A DNA stretch of 64,000 bases from a bacterium (GTDB lineage Bacteria > Cyanobacteriota > Vampirovibrionia > Obscuribacterales > Obscuribacteraceae): positions 89,463-153,462 of the forward strand of contig JAGOSY010000006.1 in NCBI GenBank assembly GCA_018062085.1. The letters are read 5' to 3'. The notes beneath the pieces were generated by a model that was given only the letters and a program-made list of their open reading frames with translations, made no database searches and had not been told where the DNA came from. Position numbers and translations under genes: made by a program. This document shows positions 17,763 through 25,370 of this stretch, one piece after another (the first letter of the stretch is position 1; every line of letters starts with the position of its first letter).

Positions 17763-18044
17763 GTGAACAAAGCAGAACTGGCTGCCGAAATCGCTGCTCG
17801 TACAAACACAACCAAGAAGTCCGTCGAAGAAATGCTTGCCGCTTTCACCGATGTCGTGACCGAAGTAGTAGCCAAAGGTGATCGTGTCACCTTGGTAGGT
17901 TTCGGAACATTCTTGCGCCGTGACAGACAAGCTCGCGAAACAAACAATCCACAAAAACCTGGCGAGAAAATCAAAGTGCCTGCTAAAAAGGTACCTGCTT
18001 TCCAACCTGGCAAAGAATTCAAGGACACCGTCGACAAGAAATAG
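17763..18044 (+). CDS. hup: HU-family DNA-binding protein
   Basis: 93 residues from a GTG with AGGAGG 7 bases upstream. It is a full-length HU/IHF protein: NKAELAAEIAART at the N-terminus, the dimer core VTLVGFGTFLRRDR, the DNA-intercalating arm (NPQKPGEKIKVPAKK, with the conserved Pro), and the C-terminal VPAFQPGKEFKD helix. It is a homodimeric nucleoid protein that bends DNA. It is a single-gene transcript with its own terminator. Confidence 0.95.
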   Translation: MNKAELAAEIAARTNTTKKSVEEMLAAFTDVVTEVVAKGDRVTLVGFGTFLRRDRQARETNNPQKPGEKIKVPAKKVPAFQPGKEFKDTVDKK

Positions 18045-18076
18045 TCTACGGCTACTGCGAAGTGGTTTGAAGGAGC

Positions 18077-18107
18077 TAAAGGGGAGGGTCAAACCTCCCT
18101 TTTTTTG
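18077..18107 (+). terminator. Rho-independent terminator of the HU gene
   Basis: GGGAGG / CCTCCC stem with a 6-base loop, followed by seven or more T residues. Confidence 0.88.
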
Positions 18108-18118
18108 GCTTATTTTTC

Positions 18119-19150
18119 TTAAGGCAATTCTGGACTAACTGCTGGACTAATCACAGATTTGGTCTCCGGATTAGTCTCAGGACTAGATTCTACATTCGTT
18201 TCAATGGGCGTTTCAATGGGCAAAGTCTCCGGTCCCACAGGTTTGATTGTTGGCTCAGGGTCGCGCTCAAGAGCAGGCTTATAGCCACCGACAAAAGTAG
18301 AAAATACAGTAGACAAATCATTAAGACGGGGGTCATGAGGGCATTCTTTTAAGCCTTCTTTGAGCCAATTCATAGCCAAAGGCAATTGCCCCTGGGTAGC
18401 AAGCAAGCTGACAATGCGCATGTAGCCTTCGACATAGTGCGGCTTAGCTCGCAAACAATGAGCATACGAGTCTCTGGCCAGTGTGAAATCACCATCGGCC
18501 TCCGCGGCCTGAGCCAACTCAAAGAAAACCATGGCCTCTAATGTAGAAGCCCCGCCATTGCGCTGATTGCTACGCGCCTGGTCCAGCAGATTGACTGACT
18601 CGGCCAACTTGTCAGTAGAAGAGCCGTAGTTGCCGCGCAAGCGCTCATTAATACCCTGGTCATATAGGGCATAAGAACGGGCCATAAGTGAATAGTTGCG
18701 CACCCTTGGGCCAATACCCATGTCTACTGGTCCGCCATCGCCTTGAGAGGCTGTAGCCGGGTGGCTCGCGGCATTCACTCTGGCATGAGTAATTGGGCGA
18801 GCATTAGCACGAACTCTGCCATGAGAGCGGGCATTAAATCTGGAATGAGAACTGGCATGGGCGCTGCGCGAAGCTCTGCGACCCACCGAGCGCGAAGCAG
18901 AATGGCGAGATCTAGAACTCTTAGAACTAGCTTTCTTAGAACTAGCTCTTTTAGAACTAACTCTCTTAGAACTTGATGTGGCCGAAGAGGCACGGCTTGC
19001 GCCGTGCCTCTTGCTTACATGAGACTTCGCACTAACTGCTTTGCCCTTTTTAGACGTGCTCTTATGAGAGCTAGCCTCAACTTGCAGACAAGTCAGTACC
19101 AGCCAGCAAGCCAAGACAAGGGCTAGGTTATTACGGATTCTGTTGCTCAC
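18119..19150 (-). CDS. Exported protein with a very basic Ser/Arg/Lys region and TPRs
   Basis: 343 residues from a GTG that overlaps the 3' end of pnp by 20 bases. A signal peptide (about 1-26, ending VEASS) is followed by about 100 residues rich in Ser, Arg, Lys and His with repeats such as SSKRASSKKASSK, encoded by near-identical 15-bp units. Two to three TPRs cover about 150-285. The tail is Pro/Glu/Thr-rich with repeated PIETPIET. The basic region could bind nucleic acid or acidic envelope polymers. No family name. Coupling to pnp is striking but may be positional only. Confidence 0.65.
   Translation of the reverse strand: MSNRIRNNLALVLACWLVLTCLQVEASSHKSTSKKGKAVSAKSHVSKRHGASRASSATSSSKRVSSKRASSKKASSKSSRSRHSASRSVGRRASRSAHASSHSRFNARSHGRVRANARPITHARVNAASHPATASQGDGGPVDMGIGPRVRNYSLMARSYALYDQGINERLRGNYGSSTDKLAESVNLLDQARSNQRNGGASTLEAMVFFELAQAAEADGDFTLARDSYAHCLRAKPHYVEGYMRIVSLLATQGQLPLAMNWLKEGLKECPHDPRLNDLSTVFSTFVGGYKPALERDPEPTIKPVGPETLPIETPIETNVESSPETNPETKSVISPAVSPELP
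18921..18973. repeat. 15-bp coding tandem repeats
   Basis: Three and a half units of TTAGAACTAGCTTTC and variants, encoding SSK(K/R)(A/V) on the minus strand in the basic exported protein. Confidence 0.8.
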
Positions 19151-21281
19151 AGAGTGCTTTCTCTTCGTCGCTGACGCCTTTCATGGTCAAGTTGACACGA
19201 TTGCGCTCGTCAATTTCTTTGACTTTGACGACCACTTTTTGGCCGACGGCAACAACGTCTTCGACTTTCTCCACGCGTCTGTTCTCTAGTTGAGAAATGT
19301 GCACGAGGCCCTCTTTACCAGGCAAGACTTCAACGAAGCAACCAACAGGAATGATTCTAGTGACGCGGCCAGAGTAAACAACTCCGACTTCGATACGCTT
19401 TACTAGGTTAACAATCCAGTCACGTGCAGCTCTTCCGCCTTCTTGGTCAACAGAGCCAATGCGCACAGTACCGTCATCTTCAATATCGATGGTGGCACCG
19501 GTCTCTTCGATTATGCGACGAATCATTTTGCCGCCAGGTCCAATTACAGTACCGATATCTTCTTGGTTGATATGAACTGTAATGATGCGAGGAGCCCAAG
19601 GTGACATTTCTTCACGAGGAGCTGGCAATACCGCTTCCATCTTATCGATGATGTGTACGCGGCCACGCTTAGCTTGGTCAAGAGCAATGCGCATGATCTC
19701 AAGAGAAATTCCTTCAATCTTGATGTCCATTTGCAAGGCTGTGATGCCATCTTTTGAACCGGTTACTTTGAAGTCCATGTCGCCAAGGAAATCTTCAAGG
19801 CCTTGAATATCTGTAAGAACGGCACAACGGTCGCCTTCAAGAATCAAGCCCATGGCAATACCGCCAATTGTAGCTTTGAGAGGCACGCCGGCATCCATCA
19901 ATGAAAGAGATGAACCGCAAGTAGAAGCCATCGAAGTTGACCCGTTAGATTCGAGCACTTCAGAGACAACACGAATTACATAAGGAAAATCATCTTGGCT
20001 TGGTAGAGCTGGAATCAAAGCGCGCTCAGCAAGAGCACCGTGGCCGATTTCGCGACGACCTGGTCCACGCATTGGTTTAACTTCGCCCACTGAAAAACCA
20101 GGGAAGTTGTAATGGTGCATGTAGCGTTTTTCGGTTTGCGGATCAACTGAATCTAGTCTTTGAGCATCAGAACCAATACCCAGAGTGGCTATTGAAAGCA
20201 CTTGGGTTGTACCTCTGGTGAACAAGCCAGTACCGTGGGTGCGAGGTAAAACGCCACACTCAACAGTGATTGGTCTAACTTCATCGCAACGACGGCCATC
20301 GGCACGAATACCGGTGTCAAGCACTTTGGCTCTCATCAATTCGGCTTCGTAGTTTTCTAGGTATTCGGCGATTTTGCCACCGGAAACACCTTTCAACTCA
20401 TGACCTTCTTCAAGCTCAGCAATGCCGTCATTGATGGCCTTAATGGCTGCATCAATATGGCCTTGCCGCACCATCTTGTCTGTCACAGCATTCATAGAAG
20501 CCTTGAGAGCTTCGGTGGCTTTCTCAGCAACCAACTCTTTCAATGATTCCAAACAAGGTGGAGCAACAAATTCTTTAACAGTACGGCCAACTGCTTTGAC
20601 CAATTCTCTTTGAGACTCTACTTGCTTCTTGATAATTTGATGAGCGTAATCAATAGCAGCAAGAATGTCTTTTTCTGTGACGAAATTGCAACCAGCCTCG
20701 ACCATCATGATTGATGATTCGGTACCGGCAACGACTAAATCTAAATCTGAATTGTCAAGTTGGTCGTATGTAGGGTTACCCACAAGTTTGCCGTCAACGC
20801 GACCAACCCGAACAGCACCGATAGGGCCGTTGAATGGCAAACCAGCTAGCTCAAGAGCGAAACTGGCACCAAGCATGGCAAGAGTGTCAGCAGGGTTTTC
20901 CATATCTGCACTCATAGTGGTAGCCACTATTTGCACATCATTGCGATAGCCTTCTTTAAATAGAGGGCGAATTGGACGGTCGATCAAACGGCTTGTCAGG
21001 ATGCACTTATCAGGAGCTTTTCCTTCACGACGACCAAACGATCCAGGGATGCGACCAACTGAATAAAGCTTCTCTTCGTAGTCAACAAGTAAAGGGAAGT
21101 AGTCGATACCGTCTCTAACTTTCTTACTCTCGGTGGCTGTTACCAAGACCATAGTCTCGCCGCAAGAAATCTCTACAGCACCACCAGCTTGTTTGGCCAT
21201 GCGACCAGTTTTAACAACGATAGTCTTGCCGTCAATGACAATCTCGGTTTGACGAATACCGGCACGTTCTTCTACTTGCAC
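19131..21281 (-). CDS. pnp: Polyribonucleotide nucleotidyltransferase (PNPase)
   Basis: 716 residues, GTG start preceded by GAGG in a purine-rich leader. The order is RNase PH domain 1 (about 10-145), alpha-helical domain (about 150-320), RNase PH domain 2 with GRREIGHGALAERAL and the catalytic GSTSMAST..SLMDAGVP region, KH domain (IGPGGKMIRRIIEETGATIDIEDDG) and S1 domain ending NLTMKGVS. It degrades RNA 3' to 5' by phosphorolysis. It lies downstream of rpsO in the classic arrangement, with a terminator-like hairpin and a second hairpin between them that could take part in control of pnp. Confidence 0.97.
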   Translation of the reverse strand: MQVEERAGIRQTEIVIDGKTIVVKTGRMAKQAGGAVEISCGETMVLVTATESKKVRDGIDYFPLLVDYEEKLYSVGRIPGSFGRREGKAPDKCILTSRLIDRPIRPLFKEGYRNDVQIVATTMSADMENPADTLAMLGASFALELAGLPFNGPIGAVRVGRVDGKLVGNPTYDQLDNSDLDLVVAGTESSIMMVEAGCNFVTEKDILAAIDYAHQIIKKQVESQRELVKAVGRTVKEFVAPPCLESLKELVAEKATEALKASMNAVTDKMVRQGHIDAAIKAINDGIAELEEGHELKGVSGGKIAEYLENYEAELMRAKVLDTGIRADGRRCDEVRPITVECGVLPRTHGTGLFTRGTTQVLSIATLGIGSDAQRLDSVDPQTEKRYMHHYNFPGFSVGEVKPMRGPGRREIGHGALAERALIPALPSQDDFPYVIRVVSEVLESNGSTSMASTCGSSLSLMDAGVPLKATIGGIAMGLILEGDRCAVLTDIQGLEDFLGDMDFKVTGSKDGITALQMDIKIEGISLEIMRIALDQAKRGRVHIIDKMEAVLPAPREEMSPWAPRIITVHINQEDIGTVIGPGGKMIRRIIEETGATIDIEDDGTVRIGSVDQEGGRAARDWIVNLVKRIEVGVVYSGRVTRIIPVGCFVEVLPGKEGLVHISQLENRRVEKVEDVVAVGQKVVVKVKEIDERNRVNLTMKGVSDEEKALCEQQNP

Positions 21282-21370
21282 TTCTTCTTTTCCTCTATCT
21301 TCTTTTTCTGCTTGTACCTAGTGCCTCTTCACTTGAAGGGCACACAAAATCTTTTGTTCTGGATACCAAT

Positions 21371-21394
21371 GAAAGTTCTCTACTCAGAGAACTT
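21371..21394 (-). promoter_or_regulatory. Hairpin in the pnp leader
   Basis: Inverted repeat GTTCTC-tactca-GAGAAC, extended by GAA/TTC, lies about 90 bases upstream of pnp on the transcribed strand. In enterobacteria a leader hairpin cut by RNase III mediates pnp autocontrol. Whether this one acts so is inference. Confidence 0.35.
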
Positions 21395-21400
21395 CATTAC

Positions 21401-21430
21401 TGCTTGAACCAAGCCTGCTTGAACCAAGAA
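21401..21430. repeat. 15-bp direct repeat in the rpsO-pnp spacer
   Basis: TGCTTGAACCAAG occurs twice with a 15-base period between the rpsO terminator and the pnp leader hairpin. Confidence 0.8.
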
Positions 21431-21454
21431 AGCTTTAACAAAAACGTCAAAATA

Positions 21455-21485
21455 CAAAAAAGGCGAGCCAAAGGCCCGCCTTTTA
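21455..21485 (-). terminator. Terminator or attenuator between rpsO and pnp
   Basis: On the minus strand AAAAGGCGGGCC pairs with GGCTCGCCTTTT (one mismatch), followed by TTTTTTG. It would end or attenuate transcripts from the rpsO promoter before pnp. Confidence 0.8.
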
Positions 21486-21496
21486 AAATTAAGCTA

Positions 21497-21766
21497 TTAG
21501 CGTCTCAGTCCAAGCTTTTCAATCAGCTTGCGGTAACGCTCATTGTCTTCCTTCATCAAATATTGAAGAAGGCGACGACGCTTACCAACCATCATCAAAA
21601 GCCCACGTCTGCTGTGGAAATCTTTAGAGTGAGTTCTCAGGTGGTCGGTCAGTTGGACAATTCGGTCTGTGAGCATGGCGACCTGCACTTCTGGCGAACC
21701 AGTATCTTTACCGTGCGTTTGGTGGCCTTGGATGAGCTCTTGCTTACGATCAGCTAAAAGTGGCAT
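21497..21766 (-). CDS. rpsO: 30S ribosomal protein S15
   Basis: 89 residues, full length. It has the S15 signature: [47 protein letters not shown] and the terminal IEKLGLRR. It binds 16S rRNA in the central domain of the small subunit. It is located immediately upstream of pnp on the same strand, a conserved bacterial gene order. Confidence 0.97.
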   Translation of the reverse strand: MPLLADRKQELIQGHQTHGKDTGSPEVQVAMLTDRIVQLTDHLRTHSKDFHSRRGLLMMVGKRRRLLQYLMKEDNERYRKLIEKLGLRR

Positions 21767-21935
21767 TACTTCTTTTCCGTCTTTTTAATAGATGTTCTTA
21801 CGATTTTTTGGCGTTGGTAGATAATAGCATATACAAACTCGAGCGCTTGCCGCCTGCGGGTCTCAGCCCACTTGAATTCTCCAAAATTAGTCAATCTTTT
21901 TCTCATCTAGCCGGAAGACACAAAAAAGGAAACCC

Positions 21936-22682
21936 TTGAAAAAGTTCCGAATCAAAGACCTGTTCTTGAAATACCCGCTTCTTGACAAGTGGCGAGTACT
22001 AGGCCTTGCAGGCATCTTTAAATATGGAATTACGGTTTACGACCTGTCATATAGAGTGATGGCAATCATCCCAGAAGCTAGCCAAGCCTATATCAGAGCC
22101 AGCTCAGCCAACAGCGCCGCTGCCAATGGGCTCGAGAGCTTGAAGCCAGCCATATACGCCTACTTTCATGGCCAAATGTATGTTTTACTCGGCCTCAGCC
22201 CACGCAACCGTATGAGCCTAATTGCCAGTAACTCGCGCGACGGCGAAATGATCGCACGGGCGGCCGAATTCATGGGCTACGAAGTGGCTCGTGGCTCGCG
22301 CACCCATGGCGGAGTCAAAGGCGCATTTAATTTGATCAACGCTGCAGAGAACAACCGCAGCGTCTTATTTCCTGTGGATGGCCCCAAGGGCCCATTTGAA
22401 GTGGTTAAGGCTGAAGTAATCAGATTGGCCCAAATTACCAAATTGCCAATTATTCCAGTCGTCAGCCAGGCCCGAACTCGCGACCTAATGAAATCATGGG
22501 ACCGCTACAACTGCCCTTACCTAAATACTAAGATGGTTTATGTTTTTGGTGAACCCATAGAAGTGCCGGCCGACGCTGACGACAGCGCCAAAGAAAATCT
22601 GCGGGTCGATTTGCAAAACTACATGGTAGAGCTGAAATCAAAGACGAGCGAGTTCTTTCAATATGTAGAAGGGAAAAACTAA
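21936..22682 (+). CDS. Lysophospholipid acyltransferase-like protein (DUF374)
   Basis: 248 residues from a TTG with AGGA 5 bases upstream. It matches the DUF374 branch of the LPLAT acyltransferases: AYFHGQMY (the HxxxxD-like block is altered), the conserved NSRDGEMIARAAEFMGYEVARGSR, FPVDGPKGP, and IIPVVSQA. Related proteins sit beside lipid A or Kdo genes, consistent with a diderm envelope, but the acyl acceptor is unknown. One weak hydrophobic N-terminal segment may associate with the membrane. Confidence 0.85.
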   Translation: MKKFRIKDLFLKYPLLDKWRVLGLAGIFKYGITVYDLSYRVMAIIPEASQAYIRASSANSAAANGLESLKPAIYAYFHGQMYVLLGLSPRNRMSLIASNSRDGEMIARAAEFMGYEVARGSRTHGGVKGAFNLINAAENNRSVLFPVDGPKGPFEVVKAEVIRLAQITKLPIIPVVSQARTRDLMKSWDRYNCPYLNTKMVYVFGEPIEVPADADDSAKENLRVDLQNYMVELKSKTSEFFQYVEGKN

Positions 22683-22760
22683 AGATCTGCCATCGAGTGC
22701 TATAAATTGAAATTGAACAACTTGATCGAACAATATTGATGGTGAAGGAGAAATTTGGAA

Positions 22761-23051
22761 ATGGCTGATGTAAAGGTCAACGTATATACACCGGCTGGCA
22801 AGCAGGTTGGTTACTTCGTCAATCCAGAAGTAAAAGCTTACCCAGCTGGCGACTACGAGATAAGCGGCGATTTCTTCGAACCCACAGGCGAAAAGCCAAC
22901 CCGCATCGACTTCAACCCCGAAGCCATGCCCTATACAGCAGACCTGGGCGATTGCTGCAATAAAAACCCCAAACTCAGCCACAAAAAACTTTCATCAGTT
23001 TATGTTCAAAGTGGCCGCCAGCCAATAAAAATGAGTGGCCAAGGCAAATAA
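22761..23051 (+). CDS. Small conserved-looking protein, unknown function
   Basis: 96 residues from an ATG with AAGGAG 10 bases upstream; a TTG at 22755 is an alternative. The sequence is beta-rich and polar (VNVYTPAGKQVGYFVNPEVKAYPAGDYEISGDFFEP) with a Cys-Cys pair near residue 68. No signal peptide. The good ribosome binding site and the clean terminator after it support a real, separately transcribed or terminal gene. Confidence 0.6.
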   Translation: MADVKVNVYTPAGKQVGYFVNPEVKAYPAGDYEISGDFFEPTGEKPTRIDFNPEAMPYTADLGDCCNKNPKLSHKKLSSVYVQSGRQPIKMSGQGK

Positions 23052-23064
23052 ATCTCAAACAAAA

Positions 23065-23103
23065 GAGCAGCGGTTCGAGGGAAACCTGCTGCTCCTTAGT
23101 TTT
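23065..23103 (+). terminator. Rho-independent terminator
   Basis: GAGCAGCGGTT pairs with AACCTGCTGCTC (one bulged base), then CTTAGTTTT. Confidence 0.8.
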
Positions 23104-23421
23104 ATAACTCGTGGGCCTTACTTCGCTTTTAGTATCAGTACCGAAATCAGTATTAGTCTTAACGATGCATGGGCTGGGGGGCTTGGTGAGGGTCAGGGTC
23201 TAAAACTGGATCAGTGCCCACAAGTTTGGTTTGGTTTCGTCTCGTCTTTAAGTAGATTGACAACACTTGGGTTGCCGTCTCATATTGCAGTTATAGCAGC
23301 AGCTTGGAGGGGGCACCCTATAGGTGGGAAGATAATTCAATATAGGCTTTCTTATGTTAGGTTGATAACAGGCGCGCCCATGATCACTGAATATTGATCA
23401 CTAAATATTGACTTAGTTTGG
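23104..23421. other. Non-coding stretch upstream of the LuxR-type regulator
   Basis: About 320 bases. The only open frame begins inside the preceding gene, crosses the terminator and has no family look. The last 40 bases hold two tandem 14-bp units directly before the regulator gene. Confidence 0.55.
23382..23409. repeat. Two tandem 14-bp units upstream of the LuxR-type regulator
   Basis: GATCACTGAATATT and GATCACTAAATATT are adjacent and differ at one base, ending 12 bases before the ATG. The placement would suit an operator, or a recent duplication. Confidence 0.75.
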
Positions 23422-24738
23422 ATGAATAAATTGGAAGACGAAAGACCAGTCGCAATAGAACCTCAGGCAGAAGCGTCCGAAGCCGATATTGCCGTGCAGA
23501 TTCAAAGAGAACGCCGAGTGCTCTTAATCGAACCAATAGAAAAAGACCTGCAACTGGTGCGCAAGGCCATTATTTCGCAATCACCTTTATATGACGTTGA
23601 CGCCGTTGTCAGCGCCAAAGAAGCTCTAGCCCGTATCAAAACAACTTCGTATGACGTTTTGGTAGTGGACAACGACCTTCCTGATAGCAGCGGCGTCGAC
23701 TTAGTTACCTCTCTTGTAGCTCTGACGCCCAACTCGCCAATCATCGTCATCACCAGCATTGATTCTCCAGAGCTGGCCCTAAAGTTGCTTATAGCAGGCG
23801 CCAGTGACTATCTGCCAAAAATTGGCGAGTACCAAAAGTTTCTACCGCGCATGATTACAACAAACCTGCAGCGGGCCATCATTATCGAAAACTTGAAAGA
23901 GATGTACGACCGTGTAGAAAAGTCTTCGCGAGACGAAGCGCTCTTTAACCGTTTCGTTGTAAATGTTCACGGTTCGCTCGATCAAGCCGATATTTTAGAG
24001 CGCGCCACCGAAAGCCTGCTGAAAGAGTTTGAAGCCTCGCGAGCGCTAATTTGTTTGATTGGCGACCCAGACAACACCATGCGCATCGTCAGACAAATGA
24101 CGACTGACAGCATGACCCCAATATCAGACAAGAGCACTCTGTTTTCTAAGTATCACGACCTATTATTAGACGTTGGCGAGCGCCGGCCACTAATGGTGGT
24201 GCAGGATGATACTTTTGCTTTCGCTAAAGATGTGCGCTTAGAACTAATCAATTACAAAATTAAGTCGATGGTAATGGTGCCCTTGGTTTACCGCGGTAAG
24301 TTAATGGGCTTGCTGCACCTTGATGCCCACAGTGATTCGAGAATGTGGACAGTACGCGATATCAACTTGCTCTCTCGCATTGCCAACCAATTATCGATTG
24401 CCTTGAGCCAGGCTAAGCTCTATCAAATTGTTGAAGCTCAAAGCACATCAATTAGCAAACTAACAGACTTGTGCAGTCAGCTCACCCAAGTTGTACACAG
24501 CACCAAAGAATTGACAGAGCGCACCGAGAGCCGCGAGAAAGTACGAATCAAACTCAGTACCAGAGAAATCGAAGTGCTGAAGCAAGTAGCTCTTGGTTTA
24601 TCAAATAGAGAAATCGCCGAAGAGCTACACATCACAGAAGGCACCACCGAAGTGCATGTATCGAGACTGCGAAAGAAACTAAACCTAAGTACACGGGCGG
24701 CTCTTGTGCGCTATGCCTATGAGAACCATTTGAGTTAG
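23422..24738 (+). CDS. Response regulator with receiver, GAF and LuxR-type HTH domains
   Basis: 438 residues. The receiver domain (about 31-145) has the phospho-acceptor Asp near 83 (VVDNDLPDSSG) and a Lys in SDYLPK. A GAF domain covers about 170-325 (from FVVNVHGSLDQADILERATESLL to LHLDAHSDSRMWTVRDINLLSRIANQLSIAL). The LuxR/FixJ helix-turn-helix fills the last 60 residues (LSTREIEVLKQVALGLSNREIAEEL). It is a transcription factor combining phospho-input with GAF ligand sensing. No kinase lies next to it. Eight bases separate it from the next gene, so they are probably co-transcribed. Confidence 0.9.
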   Translation: MNKLEDERPVAIEPQAEASEADIAVQIQRERRVLLIEPIEKDLQLVRKAIISQSPLYDVDAVVSAKEALARIKTTSYDVLVVDNDLPDSSGVDLVTSLVALTPNSPIIVITSIDSPELALKLLIAGASDYLPKIGEYQKFLPRMITTNLQRAIIIENLKEMYDRVEKSSRDEALFNRFVVNVHGSLDQADILERATESLLKEFEASRALICLIGDPDNTMRIVRQMTTDSMTPISDKSTLFSKYHDLLLDVGERRPLMVVQDDTFAFAKDVRLELINYKIKSMVMVPLVYRGKLMGLLHLDAHSDSRMWTVRDINLLSRIANQLSIALSQAKLYQIVEAQSTSISKLTDLCSQLTQVVHSTKELTERTESREKVRIKLSTREIEVLKQVALGLSNREIAEELHITEGTTEVHVSRLRKKLNLSTRAALVRYAYENHLS

Positions 24739-24746
24739 GCAAAAAA

Positions 24747-25346
24747 ATGAAAACCCACATCCTTCCCCAGTCTCTCATATCGCTTCTTGTTCTGGCAGCC
24801 GCCAGCGCCCAAGCACCCACAGCATTGGCCCAACAAACCAATGACAGCAGTGAGCAGAAGGCTCTGAGGCTTCAAACTGTCGATTCGCTAGACAAGCAAT
24901 TAGCCGAACTTGAAAAAGCAGAGAAGACCACTCCGGCTTCTGGCTCTGCAGCATTGAGTGTTAAGGCTGAAGTCCTTGCCAGACAATATTGCAATCTAGG
25001 CGCGCTGCCGGCCAGTGGGCGGGCCTGGGCACTAGCCTTAAAGACAAGTAGCGACCCATTTAGACAATCGGCCATCTATACTCAGTGGTCCGAACAAGAA
25101 GTGAATAGTTCGCCAAAGCACGCTGCTGAATTAAAAGAGTCAGCCCTTAAGGCGTTAGACAAAGAAGCAATTACTTTAGCAAAGAAGAAAGACGCCTTCC
25201 GCAATCTCATCAATTTTTATCGCGCCCACAATGAACCTAGTAAGGCCGACAAGGTTCAAGCCCAGTTTGCAAAGCTCATGGGTACAGACGACCCCCAAAT
25301 TCTCTTTCGCAAAGAAAAGATTTGCCTGGGTTGCGGTATGGGTTAA
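24747..25346 (+). CDS. Exported small helical protein, unknown function
   Basis: 199 residues with a clear signal peptide (MKTHILPQSLISLLVLAAASA, cleaved near ALAQQ). The mature part is helical with TPR-like spacing (AGRAWALALKT, LINFYRAHNEPSKADKVQAQFAKLMG). The last ten residues hold a Cys-x2-Cys (CLGCGMG), a possible metal or redox site. It follows the regulator gene by 8 bases. No family name. Confidence 0.65.
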   Translation: MKTHILPQSLISLLVLAAASAQAPTALAQQTNDSSEQKALRLQTVDSLDKQLAELEKAEKTTPASGSAALSVKAEVLARQYCNLGALPASGRAWALALKTSSDPFRQSAIYTQWSEQEVNSSPKHAAELKESALKALDKEAITLAKKKDAFRNLINFYRAHNEPSKADKVQAQFAKLMGTDDPQILFRKEKICLGCGMG

Positions 25347-25351
25347 CCCAT
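25338..25351. repeat. 14-bp perfect palindrome spanning a stop codon
   Basis: ATGGGTTAACCCAT covers the TAA stop of the preceding gene, between two converging genes. It could be a weak terminator or a protein-binding site. Confidence 0.5.
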
Positions 25352-25370
25352 GGCTTGAATTAGCGCGACT

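Noticed and set aside
23035..23397. 120-codon open frame after the small 22761 gene
   Set aside because: It starts inside the preceding gene, crosses a clear terminator and has no protein-like composition or ribosome binding site.
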